Shown one piece after another: positions 10,859-22,351 of a stretch of 64,000 nucleotides of DNA (positions are counted from its first letter, which is position 1; each line of letters opens with the position of its first letter). The notes below the pieces were generated by a model. The model had not been told where the DNA came from. It did no database searches and worked only from the letters and a program-made list of their open reading frames with translations. The DNA comes from Pogostemon cablin. Taxonomy: Eukaryota; Streptophyta; Magnoliopsida; Lamiales; Lamiaceae. The stretch is from contig CM043013.1 of assembly GCA_023678885.1 (NCBI GenBank), positions 11,688,791 through 11,752,790 of the forward strand. Direction: 5' to 3'. A program made the translations under genes and the position numbers.

Positions 10859-11336
10859 CTGTAGATTGAATTGCTTTGAGTAATTGATCAGTGTACATAT
10901 GAGCAGAAAGAGAGCAAGAAGCAGAAGTCCAAAATGCCAGCCATGGGACCCCCTTTTTCTCAGCAAGATCACAACCAAACCACAAAAATGCATCAGTAAT
11001 CAAGCAGCTGATCTTCACACCACTTTCCACCTCTGCTTCTTCAATCACCTTCTCAAAATTACCAGGAGAGGCTTTCAGAAACAATCCAACAGCTTCAAAA
11101 TGACTCCCCGTAAAAACCTCGCCCCGTGGGGTCCCGTCCCACACGTCGCGGGCCCGTATATTCGGGTACGTGATCAAGGCACGCTCGTCGAATACTTTGC
11201 TATTCGATGATGCACTGTTGAAAAAAGAAAACAGGATATCTGGTGCAGAGACGGACAGCCTCTGCACCAGGGCCAGTGAAGGGGCAGCGTGTGTGCCGAA
11301 AGGGAATGCTAGAACACCAACATGCAAGTGAAACAT

Positions 11337-12471
11337 TTTTGGTTATGTGATTTAAAAAAAAAAAATGTAATCAAAACAATAGAAGTATTTTTAGTTTAAT
11401 GTTTGGATTTATAACACGAGCACTTGTGGGGGTTGGCATTTATGAATGGAATAGGTAATTCATAAGTCTTATGATTTGTGTACCTAACTTTCAATGTATG
11501 TGGTTGATTGTAGTTTGACTTATTTTATGAAAGAGTATATCTTTTACATAAAATTAATACATACTCCAGTACATTAATTTTTGAGTTCACAGCCTATCTA
11601 TAATTCAACTCATGTATTAGTATTTGAATTGATTGATTTAATTTTGAATGAAACAAATTTACTAGGAGATAACATAATAAGTTTTGAAAATAAAGAATAA
11701 GGTCTAAACCACAACAGTGAAATAATAATACTACATATCTATACAATCAATTGAATTATTTAATTTGAGTGAATCCCAAAACCGCTCCAATCTTAAGAAA
11801 AGAGATGAAAATAATAGGAGTAATTTATACCTGGAAAATATCTTGTGCATTTGTATTTATGTATGCTAACTTATTGTGCACTCAAGTAATACCATTTTAA
11901 TATCATGGTTTACAGCTTTTTTTTTTTAACGTTTATTACACTCTTTTTTCAGAAGTTTAGTCGTTAAATCATTCATAAATAAATAATGTAATTAATATAT
12001 ACAAAAGTGTGATATCAACCCTATTTTTAATTTTTAGAATTTATTACTATATTATTGTTAGTTGTTATTATATTGTCAAGATGAAATGAATTATAGCCCG
12101 TTATGGTAAGTTTTTATATGGAGTGATTAGTTGTGCGGTATGACTTCCCAACCACCACTCGTCTGAACCAACTTTCTATCCTCAACCCCCGACTAGATAA
12201 TTCCTCCCCCAACAAATTGTGTCTGGTGCAATATGATTTCTAGCTCATCTCTTTTATGGTATTAATTTTTTTTAAAGGATTATGAAAAAAATTTTAATTC
12301 AAGGGCTGAAAAATTTTCTTTAAATTAGGAGTTTGAAATATACAAAAATATCAATTTAGTTCCTGAACTTGGGCTTTGAATTAATAAAAGACAGCGGTGA
12401 TTCACACACGCAAATTTACTAATTACGTATACCCATTTTATTGTTTAAATAATAAATTTATACATTAAATT
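11337..12471. other. Upstream flank of the UGT pseudogene
   Basis: AT-rich sequence without a recognisable gene. It includes the former promoter region of the UGT. A pyrimidine-rich patch near 12150-12230 has no assigned role. Confidence 0.4.
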
Positions 12472-12479
12472 ATTATAAC

Positions 12480-14490
12480 CAATGTTTTCATAACTGAAAC
12501 AGAGATCGAACCATCATCTTCAGGTTCGACCGGTCGGACGGTTGAACCTCCAGTTCAACAGGAAAAAGTTAATTCACCTTATTTTAATGATAATTTATAT
12601 TATTAATATACTTAAATCTACCTGCGGTTTGTTCCAATTTAATACTATATAGAAAGTAAAAAAAAATGAGTGAGACTCCTGTGCACTCGGGCGCACGGAG
12701 CACATTCCGTGCACCTTTGTAATTTTCGTGCCCCTTTAAAATTTAAACCCCTAGCAATACATAGGTTTAAATAGAATATAGAGGGGGAGGATTGTGTTCA
12801 CATGGGGACACAAAGTATCCCTCCATGTCCCCGGGGGCGCAGGAGCTTTTGCCAAAAAAGATAAAACCAAAACATACTAATAAAATAAAGGATCTATTCC
12901 CTCCGTCTGGTTTTAAGGTATTCATTTGTTTTTTGCACGTGTATTAAGGAGTATTATTATTATATATAAAGTAGGTGATTGTATTAGAGGGAAGTGGTGT
13001 GCCATATTGTATACTTTTTTACTAAATATGGGAAATTGATACCTTTTAAGCGGACGTAAAAAATAGTAAAACGGATACCTTAGAAGCAGACAGATAGAGT
13101 ATTAAATAAAGAAAATATTACACTCATTTATTAGATTCTATTTTTTTTTAAGAAAATGAAATACTATATTTTTATCTATCTAAACGAATATTTTTACTTA
13201 CCACGTGTCCTCCCATATGAATTTTATGCTGATTTGTCTTTTTTTCTCAGATTTACAGAATTTTATTCTTTTTATGAATTTTTGTTCTTTTAGATTGGAG
13301 GTCAACTAGGGTTAGAAATCTAACTTCACTCAGACTATCTTCATCTATAACCTATCAAAACCCAACCTCTCATTAAAATATTCTTTTCTCTCTCCTTCAT
13401 TATATATATTCAATTCACAACCCAATTCAAACTCAATTTTTATTAACAATCCAACCTAACTTTTTAATAAAATATATTCATTATTATCTCATTTATATAT
13501 ATTTACTATAATTATAAACATAAAAGATTAATTATACTGTGCACCCACTTTAAAAAACATATACAAATATAAACAAAAAACATACACAATTATGAACAAA
13601 AATGCATACAATTTAATTGTTAGTTTTTTTAATGAAAAATTGAGTGTAAAAAAATATACAATTATTAAAAAATATATATACACTATTGAATAAAAAGTTA
13701 TACACATATGGATGCTAGTTTTTTTAATGATAAACTTAGTGTGAAAAAAGTATACAATTATTAAAAAACACGTATACAAAATAGAATAATATTTATACAA
13801 AATAAAATAAAAAGTTATACAAATACCGAGTGCACCTAATATCAACTCAACATAAAATTAATATGTCATAACTTGAGTGGTGTATATAGGTTAAGTCAAG
13901 GGTTGTGGAGTGAGTTGTTCGGTTGTTCCATTACTCTACAACCCAACCGGTTGCGTCGTTTATTAACATTTCTATTTTTTTTATAAAATTTTGTCTTGTA
14001 TGAACGGCCTAACCCACATGTCGTGAATGTCAGTAGACTCGGCGCCTCTCTTCTCTTTGGTCTCTACAAATTCAAAACTCTACCTGCGATTTTTCTCTTC
14101 TCCAGCCATTTTAAAATACAAACTCCCTCTATTATGAAGGCAGATTTAGAGAGCCGAGTTGGAAAAAATGACAAATCCTCCTACAATTCATGCTCTTTCA
14201 AGGTGGGTTCCTCTATAAATACATACTATTTACTTAAGGGGAGTGATGAATAGAAATGAAACATAGTAAAAATGGTGATATTTGAGAATGGACAGAATAT
14301 AGTTTTTGGAGATAAACTGGTCGTTCTGATTTTAACGATTTTACCAATTTTTCAGTTATCATCGGTTTAAACAAGTTCTTTCCAATTTAAACATAAAAGT
14401 GATTATTAGAATTATTTTGGACCGGTTCCGACTTTGGTTCCCGGTTCAACCGTTTGAACCGGCCGATCTGATTCGATTTTGATAATGCTG
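12480..14490. mobile_element. Large non-autonomous hAT-like element
   Basis: The left end CAATGTTTTCATAACTGAAA and the right end TTTTGATAATGCTG are inverted imperfectly. Subterminal blocks on both sides are rich in GGTTCGACCGG/GAACCGG phrases. The flanks ATTATAAC (12472-12479) and ATTATAAT (14491-14498) match in seven of eight positions, which fits an aged 8-bp target duplication. The 2-kb interior has no transposase. It holds a Stowaway-like copy (12897-13099), a fragment of the GTGCACC-type element near 12670, and AT-rich filler with repeated TATACAATTATTAAAAA phrases. Confidence 0.6.
12897..13099. mobile_element. Stowaway-like MITE (family C)
   Basis: The left end TTCCCTCCGTCTGGTTTTAA and right end AGAAGCAGACAGATAGAG sit between TA dinucleotides. 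The interior matches the GTGTATTAAGGAGTATTATT family also seen at 41410 and 63507. Confidence 0.7.
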
Positions 14491-14498
14491 ATTATAAT

Positions 14499-15024
14499 AC
14501 CTCTAAAACATATACAACACATATTACATAACATACTTGTTCAACTACCATCGACTGATCAAAATATAATTGTTCGACCACCATCGGTCGGCACAATGCA
14601 TTTTGTTCGACAGTTACTATTTGAATTCAAGAAGTAAGCGTCGACCAGTGCTGGTCGAACAGACACCAAACGGGCGACAGATCAAGGTCGAATAGGGTTT
14701 TGTCGATCGACTTCGATTCACAATGCCCAATTCGATTTTTCTAACTACGTACGTTGATGGTCATGCTACCCACAACAAAACTCAATATATTTTTTTGCAT
14801 CATTTCACTCCTAATCTTAAGCCCTAAAATCTTAAAACACAAATTAAAAATGAAATTATTTGTTAGCCGTGTTGCTGAGTAATGATAGATCTCTTCCCTC
14901 CATTTGATTTGGATCTACTCTGCCTCTTCTTTTCTATTCTCTTCTCTTCTTTTCCTTCTTCTTCCATCTTTTCCCTCTTGGTTTTTTTCAAAAAATCACA
15001 CAAGGGAGTGTGCGGGTGGGTGTA
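14499..15024. other. Spacer with TCGACC palindromes
   Basis: At about 14530-14730 GTTCGACCA and GGTCGAAC phrases recur in both orientations, including GTCGACCAGTGCTGGTCGAA. This resembles the end region of a decayed DNA element, but no terminal pair or target duplication could be assigned. The rest is pyrimidine-rich. I see no gene. Confidence 0.35.
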
Positions 15025-15029
15025 TTTTC

Positions 15030-15905
15030 TGTCGGGTGCCCAATGGTGCAAAGTGTGTTTTTAGTATGATGTTGTCCTAAGTGTGGTGGCATTTTGAACA
15101 ATACTGTATGTATTAGAATGTAACTTGACTAAGTATAGAACAAGTTGTAAATCACCGGAAGACTTAACACACGGATTACTCAATCTTTCCACAAACTTTC
15201 GCAAGTTTGTAGCGGCCTCATGGCACAAATATCACTATTAGAAAATGTGATTACAAAAACAGACTCTTAGGTGTGGAGACAATTCTTTCACCCTTCGAAT
15301 ACAAAATCGAATTTAAAATTCAAACACGTTCCCCAATGGCAGAACCTAGACTTGTTAGAATCTAAGCCTACTTCACATATGGGCTTCCACTGTCTGTGAA
15401 CAACGCACACAAAACGTACAGGAATAACAGTAGACAATTGATGTTGAACCAAGTGTTACAATACCAGTACAAACACTAAAACAGAAACCTATCTAGAATA
15501 TTTTACACTGTATAGTGGGATTACCTTTTCGATCACTTGACTTAGCAACTAGCAGCTTCTATTTATAGATTGTTGCAGGCTCCAAATGATGAGTGACCCA
15601 CGTAGGAGATGTAGATACCTCCCATGCAGACTCAAATAATCGCCCACTAAGAGAGGAAGTTATTTTCACCTTCAAGATCCTTCTAGAGCTTCCAGATCTT
15701 TCCAGTTTGCTTCTTCAAGGTCTGCGTTTGACTTGGTCTTTGCATCCAACATGTTCAGCACTTCAACCGCAACAACCCTGAAAGCAACATTAAGCACAAC
15801 ACCAGTCGAAACAACAAAACAACGTTAGTGGTTAATAAAATAACTGGTGAAGGACAGGTGTGATTCCAGATGTGATGACACTAGTCTCAACACTTCACAT
15901 CAACA
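15030..15905 (-). repeat. 3' LTR of the Copia element
   Basis: 876 bp, ending in CATCAACA on the plus strand and beginning TGTCGGGTGCCC, one base off the TGTTGGG start of its partner. It aligns along its whole length with 23057-23938 with scattered substitutions and small indels, so the insertion is not very recent. Confidence 0.92.
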
Positions 15906-15926
15906 ATCTCCCCCAATCCCTTCTAT
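15906..15926 (-). promoter_or_regulatory. Polypurine tract
   Basis: On the minus strand AAGGGATTGGGGGAGAT directly precedes the 3' LTR start TGTTGATG. This is the expected plus-strand DNA primer site for the Copia element. Confidence 0.8.
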
Positions 15927-16253
15927 CTGCAACCACATAACCTGATGCAAGAAAACAATGCAGAACAAGATATCCAAAATAATACATCAGATGTTAGTTC
16001 GACAGTTGTGCAAAAATAACTAAGTATTCTAAAGCATAATTACCAAAGTGATTAAAGATAACCACTTAAGTAACATATAAGTCCAGAGCTTATATCAGAG
16101 TTTAAGCAGAAACAAAAAGTAAAGTATTCAGTCACCATCAGAAAATAAATATCAGTTTAACATCCCATCATCAAATAGTTAGAAAAGTTAGTGAGGCAAC
16201 AACAACTTTCAGTCATCAGCAGCAACAAGCAAGAATACTTTGATCTCTTTGTT

Positions 16254-16288
16254 GATCTCCCCCTCACCATGTGAACTCCCCCTAAGTT
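16254..16288 (-). promoter_or_regulatory. Extra polypurine boxes (Sirevirus-type)
   Basis: Two further purine boxes, GAGGGGGAGATC and CTTAGGGGGAGTT on the minus strand, occur about 350 bases upstream of the true tract. Repeated AGGGGGAG boxes between the last ORF and the 3' LTR are a known trait of Sireviruses. Their function here is inferred. Confidence 0.65.
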
Positions 16289-16496
16289 GCAGCATTACTA
16301 GCAACATCACCAGCAGCATCACCTACATCAGGAATATTTCCAGCAACATTTTCTTCTTCTAGTTCATCAGTGATGTCCTCAATCATAATTCCTCCAGAGC
16401 CAGAGCTTTATCTCCACCTGTGGGTGTGGATAACAGCTTACTCCAGAACTGAGCTCTTTGTTCTAGAATGTCTACTTGTTTGTACATAGCATTGGC

Positions 16497-19190
16497 TTAG
16501 AGTCTGAGGTTCGAGACATGGCGTGCCAGGACAGCAGTCTGTTGCTCAATGTATTTGCGATTCAGAGTAACAGAGATAACTTCTCCAGCTTGTGCAGAAA
16601 GGTCAGTGCGAACCAAAGTATAGGCAGTATCAGGAGCAGCATTCTGAGTATCAGCAGTAGCAGGGGCAGGAGCAGGGTTCACATAGGGTAGATCAACTAC
16701 ACGGTTACCTTCAAGCAGTGCTTTAACAATACCAAGAACTAGAGCACTTGAGGAAAGAAAATCACCTTTACCTTTCTTAGCACCTTGACTACTTAACAGA
16801 CAGTAAATCAAAGCAGGATAAGGTAACTTACCAACCTTTGAGATATTTCTACCATAACTGATCAGACTCTTGTAAATCACTCTACCAAGGTTAAAAGGTA
16901 GATTATTTCCTATCTTATAGATCAACACATCATGCTCAGTGGTAACTCTAGTGGTATTGGAGGAAGACAGCCAATTGTAAACACATAGCTTGTGTAAGAT
17001 TGCATGTAAACTAGTCAGATTTGGACTGAACAACTTCTTAGGCCAACAAATAATTAAACCTCCAGTTATCACAGACACAATCTCATCCATATCATTAATT
17101 TCATCATCAATCTCAGCATTCACAATCCCAAAACACTCATTAATCTTTGTAGGATAAAAATCATAAATCTCACCCCTAAAGAAAATTCTATCAAATTTGG
17201 GACTTATACTCTTAATCATACTAGCACAGATGTGTGCATAAAACTCACATACCCAATTGGTGTAGAATGAGGTAGAGTACCTGAGTGATTTCAACAAGCT
17301 TCTCTCTCTGAAGAAGTTGATGAGGTTGTGAGGAGTGAGGTCGGCATCCTTCATCTTTCGTTCATGAATTATGTCCTTCTTGGCAAACTTTTTGTATCTA
17401 GCCTTGCCATCAGAGAAGTAGAAGTTCCCAATTCCAAAGGTTTCAACATCATAGTCAGAGTCATCAGATATATCATCAACATCATCAGGGGATTCATCAC
17501 CATCATCATCTTTGGCTTCATCTTCACCATCAGAACTCTCAACATTTTGAACATCAGCATTCTTATCAGATTCATCAGATTTTGCACCTTCGTCAGCATC
17601 CTCAGCTGCATCCTCTTCATCATCAGAAGATGAAGATGAACCATGGTCAGGATCAGAGGGTTCTGCATCTATAATAGTAGGTGTTGGCACTAAGGCAGCA
17701 ACATCTGTGGTAACATCATCAATCAGCTGGTTCAAATCAGCATTTTTCTCATTAGATACATCTGGTGTTGCCTCAGGAGAGGTAATATCAAACACAGCTT
17801 TTTTTTTCTCTCTGTCTCTTCTTCAAATCTTTGCAAAGATCAATTATGGTAGGATTCTCACCTGTCGCATCTACATCCATAGGAGCAGCTTCATCAGAAT
17901 CAGAGATAGAGATAGGGGACTTCCCTTTTTCAGAGGTGGTTGCATCATGTGTAGTGCCTTTCTTGCGGAGTCTGACCGACTATTGCTGTGGAGGCGCTTT
18001 ATGTTTCGGAGCAGATGGTTTAACAACCTTTGATCTGATTAGAACCGGTGATGATGACGAGGGAGAAGACACTTGTGGATTCTGCTCAGCACGAGTAGAT
18101 GATGTATTTAAAGATGTAGGGACTTGATCAGAATTCTGAATCTCAACATACTCTGAGGGTAGGCTTTCTTCAGGAGTCACAAAAGGGACCATGGCGGATT
18201 AGTTAGGAGTATCGATGGAAATTTCAGAGTGAACTTCAGTGGGAATGGATGGTTCAAGGACGGGATTTTCAATTCTTGAAACAGTGACATTCAACCCAGC
18301 AAACTGAGTTCGAAGAGATTCAAGAATAGAATCGGGTGTTCTAGCTGAAAGGATAATACTCTGAGGAAGAGGGGTTCCAGAAACAGGAGCAGTCGGTTGT
18401 GTAGCAGCATTTAGATTAACATCTGGTGCTAGGGGTGTGCACGGTGCGGTTTTACGGTTTTTTTATATAATTTAAATTGCATTGTTACATACGGTTCGGT
18501 TTCGTAATGAAGTGTAAACCGCGATTATTCAAATAATACTAATTATGCGGTTTTAAACGGTTTCGATCGGTTTTTGCGGTTTGACGGTTTCACTTCTATA
18601 TATATATATATATATAATTAATAATGTGGAGTCCAAATAGTAACGTCTAATAAAGATATTGTCCACATAAAATAACATGTACTAAATAAAAAGTTCAAAT
18701 AATAACATGTACTCCAATAAGTTCAAACAATAAGAAGAAATATAAAAAAAAATGAGAAGAAAGGAAATGGTGCTTACAGAAGAGTGAAATTGATATTTGG
18801 TACAGAATTTCTTTATTTCAACTTTAATAGGAGTTAAGTAATTCTAATGTTAGTACTAACAATAGTCTAAAATATATAATAGTATAATATAATTATATAT
18901 AGTGCTATAACAATAATCTAACATATGTGATATAATATACGAAGTAATTATATATTGTGCTATATCTATAGATAATATATATACACGGTGCGGTCGATGC
19001 GGTTTTCATTAAAAAATTTAAATTGCACCGCATAGTACGGTGCGTTTTTGTTTAAAATATGAAATTACGATTTATTTACATAATTATATATCACGGTGCG
19101 GTGCAATGCGGTTCGATCAATTTTTGCGGTTTCCAATTTCTTTTGCCCAGCCCTATCTGGTGCAGCATTCATCGCGACATTATCGGCCAT
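16497..19190 (-). pseudogene. Envelope-position ORF of the Copia element
   Basis: The reading starts at ATG 19188-19190 (MADNVAMNAAPDVN) and runs in the same direction as gag-pol. It is interrupted by a hAT element (18430-19155), an in-frame TAA just before 18192, a TAG near 17980 and a shift at a run of nine T (17799-17807, plus strand). The longest unbroken part is 432 codons (16497-17795). Its first 115 residues are strongly acidic (runs of D, E and S). The following region has NLINFFRERS, FYTNWVCEFYAHI and FFRGEIYDFYPTKINE, features of the 'putative plant transposon protein' domain often found in this position. A Pro/Ala-rich tail follows. No clear transmembrane segment is visible, so an envelope role is not shown. 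Function is unknown. Confidence 0.7.
18430..19155. mobile_element. Non-autonomous hAT element, GCGGTT motif type
   Basis: It begins TAGGGGTGTGCACGG and ends TTTTGCCCAGCCCTA, an inverted pair. The perfect 8-bp direct repeat TCTGGTGC flanks it at 18422-18429 and 19156-19163. Both ends carry many GCGGTTT and CGGTGCGG phrases. The interior is AT-rich with a TA run near 18596. It interrupts the envelope-position ORF, so it is younger than the Copia insertion. Confidence 0.93.
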
Positions 19191-20081
19191 ATCAGCTAGG
19201 GTTTAGATTAGATTTTATGAGGAAGAGGGTTTGGATTTGGAAGTGGAACGGGTTGCTTTTAGAGGTGCCACTTAAAATGTGAGAGAGACAGGCTTTATCG
19301 ATAACAGTGAGTCAGAAGATGAAACGGGAAATCACACTCAAGCACACAAACATGTCACATCAAATATTATAAACCAAGTTATATAGAGAGAATGAACAGT
19401 AGTGGGATGGAGGTTATTTCTACTAATTAATAACTGCAAACATTATGTGAAAGAATATGCAATGCAGCAGTTTATGAGAACTCATGGCCACTAACACATA
19501 TATCCTTAAAATCGGCCATGATCAAAGTAATAGAGAAACAAATATGCACGAAAATTAAAAAGAAATAAATATTATAAGTTCTATCACTTAATGTATTGAA
19601 AACGAATAATTTAATAACAATTTTGTTAAGGCTAAAAACATTCTGGACAAATCAATCAAGGATGAATAATTTAGGCACACATACATTTTATCCTTTTGTG
19701 GATGTTTTGATGCACTTAATCTCAAGATTTCATACTACCTTTTGAAAAGATCATATCGTGGTTGTCAGCGTGGTTTTGTCTGGTTACTCAGTAGCAGTTC
19801 AAGAGTGTTCTTTATTCCCTTTTTGAAACCATAACAGCCTTTTGAAAATAACACATCGTGGTTGTCAACCCCGTGTGCCTAGTTACTTAGCATGTTTGGA
19901 CAATTGATTTTTTAAGAACAGTGCTTTTAGTGTATGTCCAGTAATACCTCAAAATTCAACCAGAATATAGTTAGCAGCAACAAAACAGGTCACCAAATCA
20001 CTTAATTTCAACATAAAATGACAAAACTTATAGTAGTGTTGCCTGAGTGTCGAAACACTCTAAGCAACATCATGCATGACT
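19191..20081 (-). other. Non-coding part of the Copia element
   Basis: This is the spacer between the RNase H tail and the envelope-position ORF. A 50-base phrase containing ATCGTGGTTGTCA occurs twice (about 19745 and 19850). No open frame of note is present. Confidence 0.55.
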
Positions 20082-20305
20082 TTATGGAATGCAAAGTCCA
20101 AGGAATTTCCTGAGTGAAGAAAACCTCTCGAAATCAAGTGCTTTTGTGAATATGTCAGCAAGTTGTTTCTCAGTGGAAATATACTCCAATTTGACTACTC
20201 CATTCTCAACTAAATCTCTTAGAAAATGATATCTAATGCTAATGTGTTTAGTGAGTGAGTGTTGAACTAAATTTTTTGAAATATTTATAGCACTTTATCA
20301 CAGTA
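20082..20305 (-). pseudogene. Copia RNase H C-terminal tail
   Basis: The minus strand reads SAINISKN, QHSLTKHISIRYHFLRD, EYISTEKQLADIFTKAL and ends GLCIP with a stop at 20082-20084. This is the standard end of a Copia pol polyprotein. It joins directly to the integrase TPQQNG segment, so the deletion removed everything between. Confidence 0.85.
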
Positions 20306-20650
20306 AATTATTTTGCTATACCATTTTGCTGTGGGGTTTTAGGAGAAAAAACTATTGCACTATACCTTTCTTTTCACAGAATTAAAAAAATATGTTATTT
20401 TCAAATTCTCTACCATGATCAGTCCTAATCCTATAAATCTTAAGATTGAAAGCATTTTTGAACCTTTTGTAAAGAACTTTAAACACTTCAAACACATTTG
20501 ATTTTTCTCTAATGAGTTCAACCCATGAAAACCTAAAAAAATCATCTACCACAACCAAAGAATACTTCGTACCACTAAAATTTTCAGTTTCCATAGGACC
20601 CATAAGATCCATGTGAAGTAATTCAAAACATCTTGAAGATGTGCACATAG
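20306..20650 (-). pseudogene. Copia integrase core, truncated
   Basis: The minus strand shows LLHMDLMGPM, YSLVVVDDFFRFSWVE and IRTDHGREFEN, the segments that carry the first two catalytic acidic residues of the DDE core. TPQQNG follows near 20325. The third catalytic region and the C-terminal domain are missing, and the last part is shifted in frame. Confidence 0.85.
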
Positions 20651-20803
20651 TGGTGATTTTGTGTGAAGACCTTACCTGCTTACCTTTTTAGCATGAACCA
20701 CAAATGGGAGAGTCTTTGAAACTGAGCTTGGGTAAACCTTTAACTGCTTCCAACTTAACCAACTTCTGTAAATTTCTGTAATTTACATGGCCAAGTTTTT
20801 ATA

Positions 20804-21665
20804 TCAAAGTACACTTTCATCATGTTGTGAGATGTTGCAGTAAGTGTTGTTGCCAATCAGATAACAATTATCAACAGATCGATTACCAACCATCACACAC
20901 TCATCAGTTTCATTCAACACAAAGTATGAATTCTTGTCAAATTTCACATGCAAATTATCATCACATAATTTACTTATGTTTATCAAATTAGCACGCAAAC
21001 CTTCAACATGCAACACATTCTTCAAATTTGGGAAACCTTTAATATTTAAAGTTCCTTTACCAATAATGTTACCCTTAGAGCCACCATTATAAGTAACCTT
21101 ACCACCATCAAAAGCTTCATAATCTTTCAAATATTCAACATTTTCAGTCATATGTCTAGAACAACCACTATCAAAATACCATAAACTAAGTACGCATACT
21201 TGTGAAGAAGTACAAGCCACATTAGATAGCACTTTTGGTTTTCTGACCCAAGCAGTTTTTGGTGTGTGTGAATACTTGTGTGGCAACATTTCAGGCAACA
21301 CTTTTCCAGAGAACAAGTCATCTTTCAGTTTAAAACCAAAATAGATGAATGTGACCAGGAACTGAACAGTAATGACAGATAAAAGTTCTCTTGCCTCTCT
21401 GTTTAGAAAACTTTTTAGAAAAAAATTTTGATCCAAATTTCACAAAATTTAAAGGTTTTTCAAAACTAAAAGGATTAGAACTTTCAGAAAATCCAAGATC
21501 ATTCATATCAGATTTACCAACACACAATGCTTCATTCATGACAGACGTACTATTAGAGTGTTTTTTGAAAATTAGTGTTGAAGCAGTCAATTGTTCTTGG
21601 AGTTTTGAAATTTCAGCATCCTTTCTATTAAGATTTACCTCAAGTCTTGTGATAGTTTCAATCAA
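20804..21665 (-). pseudogene. Copia zinc knuckle and aspartic protease
   Basis: The upstream reading frame has a coiled-coil-like N-terminus and a CHYCSVPGHI zinc-knuckle start whose last Cys is replaced (FWF). It overlaps, out of phase, a frame with the protease signature WYFDSGCSRHMT and the following GNIIGKGTL and LHVEGLRANLINISKLCD segments typical of Copia protease and the pre-integrase region. Frameshifts separate the parts. Confidence 0.85.
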
Positions 21666-21895
21666 ACCATCATTCTCTTGATTGACCTTTTAAAGTTCTT
21701 TCAAAAGTTCAGCAATTTTGCTTTCCAATTGCTCTTTAGATGTACCTGCTCTAGTATAAAAAGTATTAGTGCATTTCACATCAGAATAAAAAATCGACTG
21801 AACCTTGCTTGCTGTCGAAGTGGATGTTGTCACATCCAACTCAACAACTGAGTCATTTCCAGAAAGTACTTCACTTACACATTCTGACAGAAATG

Positions 21896-22183
21896 TTAGC
21901 TCTTCATTCTTTGTCTCTTGATCACCTTCAGATTCATATCACTCAAGGAAACATTTAAGTTCATCATTCTCTTCAAAAGAGTGTTAGCACATTCATTTGC
22001 ATAATGACCAAAACCAGTACATTCACTACAAATGAGGGTCTTTCTAAATTCAGGATCATACTTAAGTTTTCTTTGAGTAGGTCTTTGAGTAAGAGTTTGA
22101 GGAATACGAGTTTGCGGAGTATGATGAGAATGTTCTATCCTAGGCTGAGTATTTGCTTTAGACTTATTTTTCTGATTTCTCAA
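21896..22183 (-). pseudogene. Copia gag C-terminal zinc knuckle
   Basis: The minus strand encodes CSECTGFGHYANEC, a CCHC knuckle, preceded by a basic Gln/Pro-rich region. It belongs to the nucleocapsid part of gag. It is separated from the flanking frames by stops. Confidence 0.8.
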
Positions 22184-22351
22184 ATAGGCTTCAAATTTCT
22201 TAGCAAGTAAAGTAATATTATCAGTGTCATCTGAAATGTCATCAATATTTTCATCAACTTATGAAATTTCAATAATGGTTGATCTCCTTCCAGAACATGA
22301 AGGATCATCACTTTTAAAAACAACAACACTTTTTCTATCATACGCAGAATC

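Larger units (their letters stand above)
7999..11336 (-). pseudogene. UGT78-like flavonoid 3-O-glycosyltransferase pseudogene
   Basis: Family members move glucose from UDP-glucose to the 3-hydroxyl of flavonols or anthocyanidins in the cytosol. Exon 1 (10859-11336) has the catalytic-His context PFGTHAAP and the ITDAFLWF segment with the partner Asp, and ends at a GT donor. Exon 2 (to 9528, AG acceptor) resumes in phase at GSEEQ. The PSPG box, WAPQPRVLAHES through HCGWNSILES to GDQ, lies near 8220-8355; its final Gln suggests glucose preference. The gene is broken three times. A run of eight G at 9266-9273 (C on the coding strand) shifts frame just before the linker. A solo LTR interrupts at 8562-9232. 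A second shift in the A-rich coding stretch around 8072-8085 puts the normal C-terminus (ending EKLLEIIKN, stop at 7999-8001) out of frame. Without these breaks the layout matches a full-length family member with one intron. Confidence 0.88.

Noticed and set aside
15593..15781. Small frame in the Copia LTR
   Set aside because: It lies entirely inside the LTR and its counterpart in the other LTR is not conserved as an open frame.
16497..17795. A host gene encoding a 432-residue acidic protein
   Set aside because: It lies inside the LTR-bounded Copia element in the same orientation, and its upstream part continues in broken form to 19190.
17328..18127. Plus-strand and alternative minus-strand frames across the envelope-position ORF
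   Set aside because: They mirror the acidic repeat region (Ile- or Met-rich translations) and lack family motifs.
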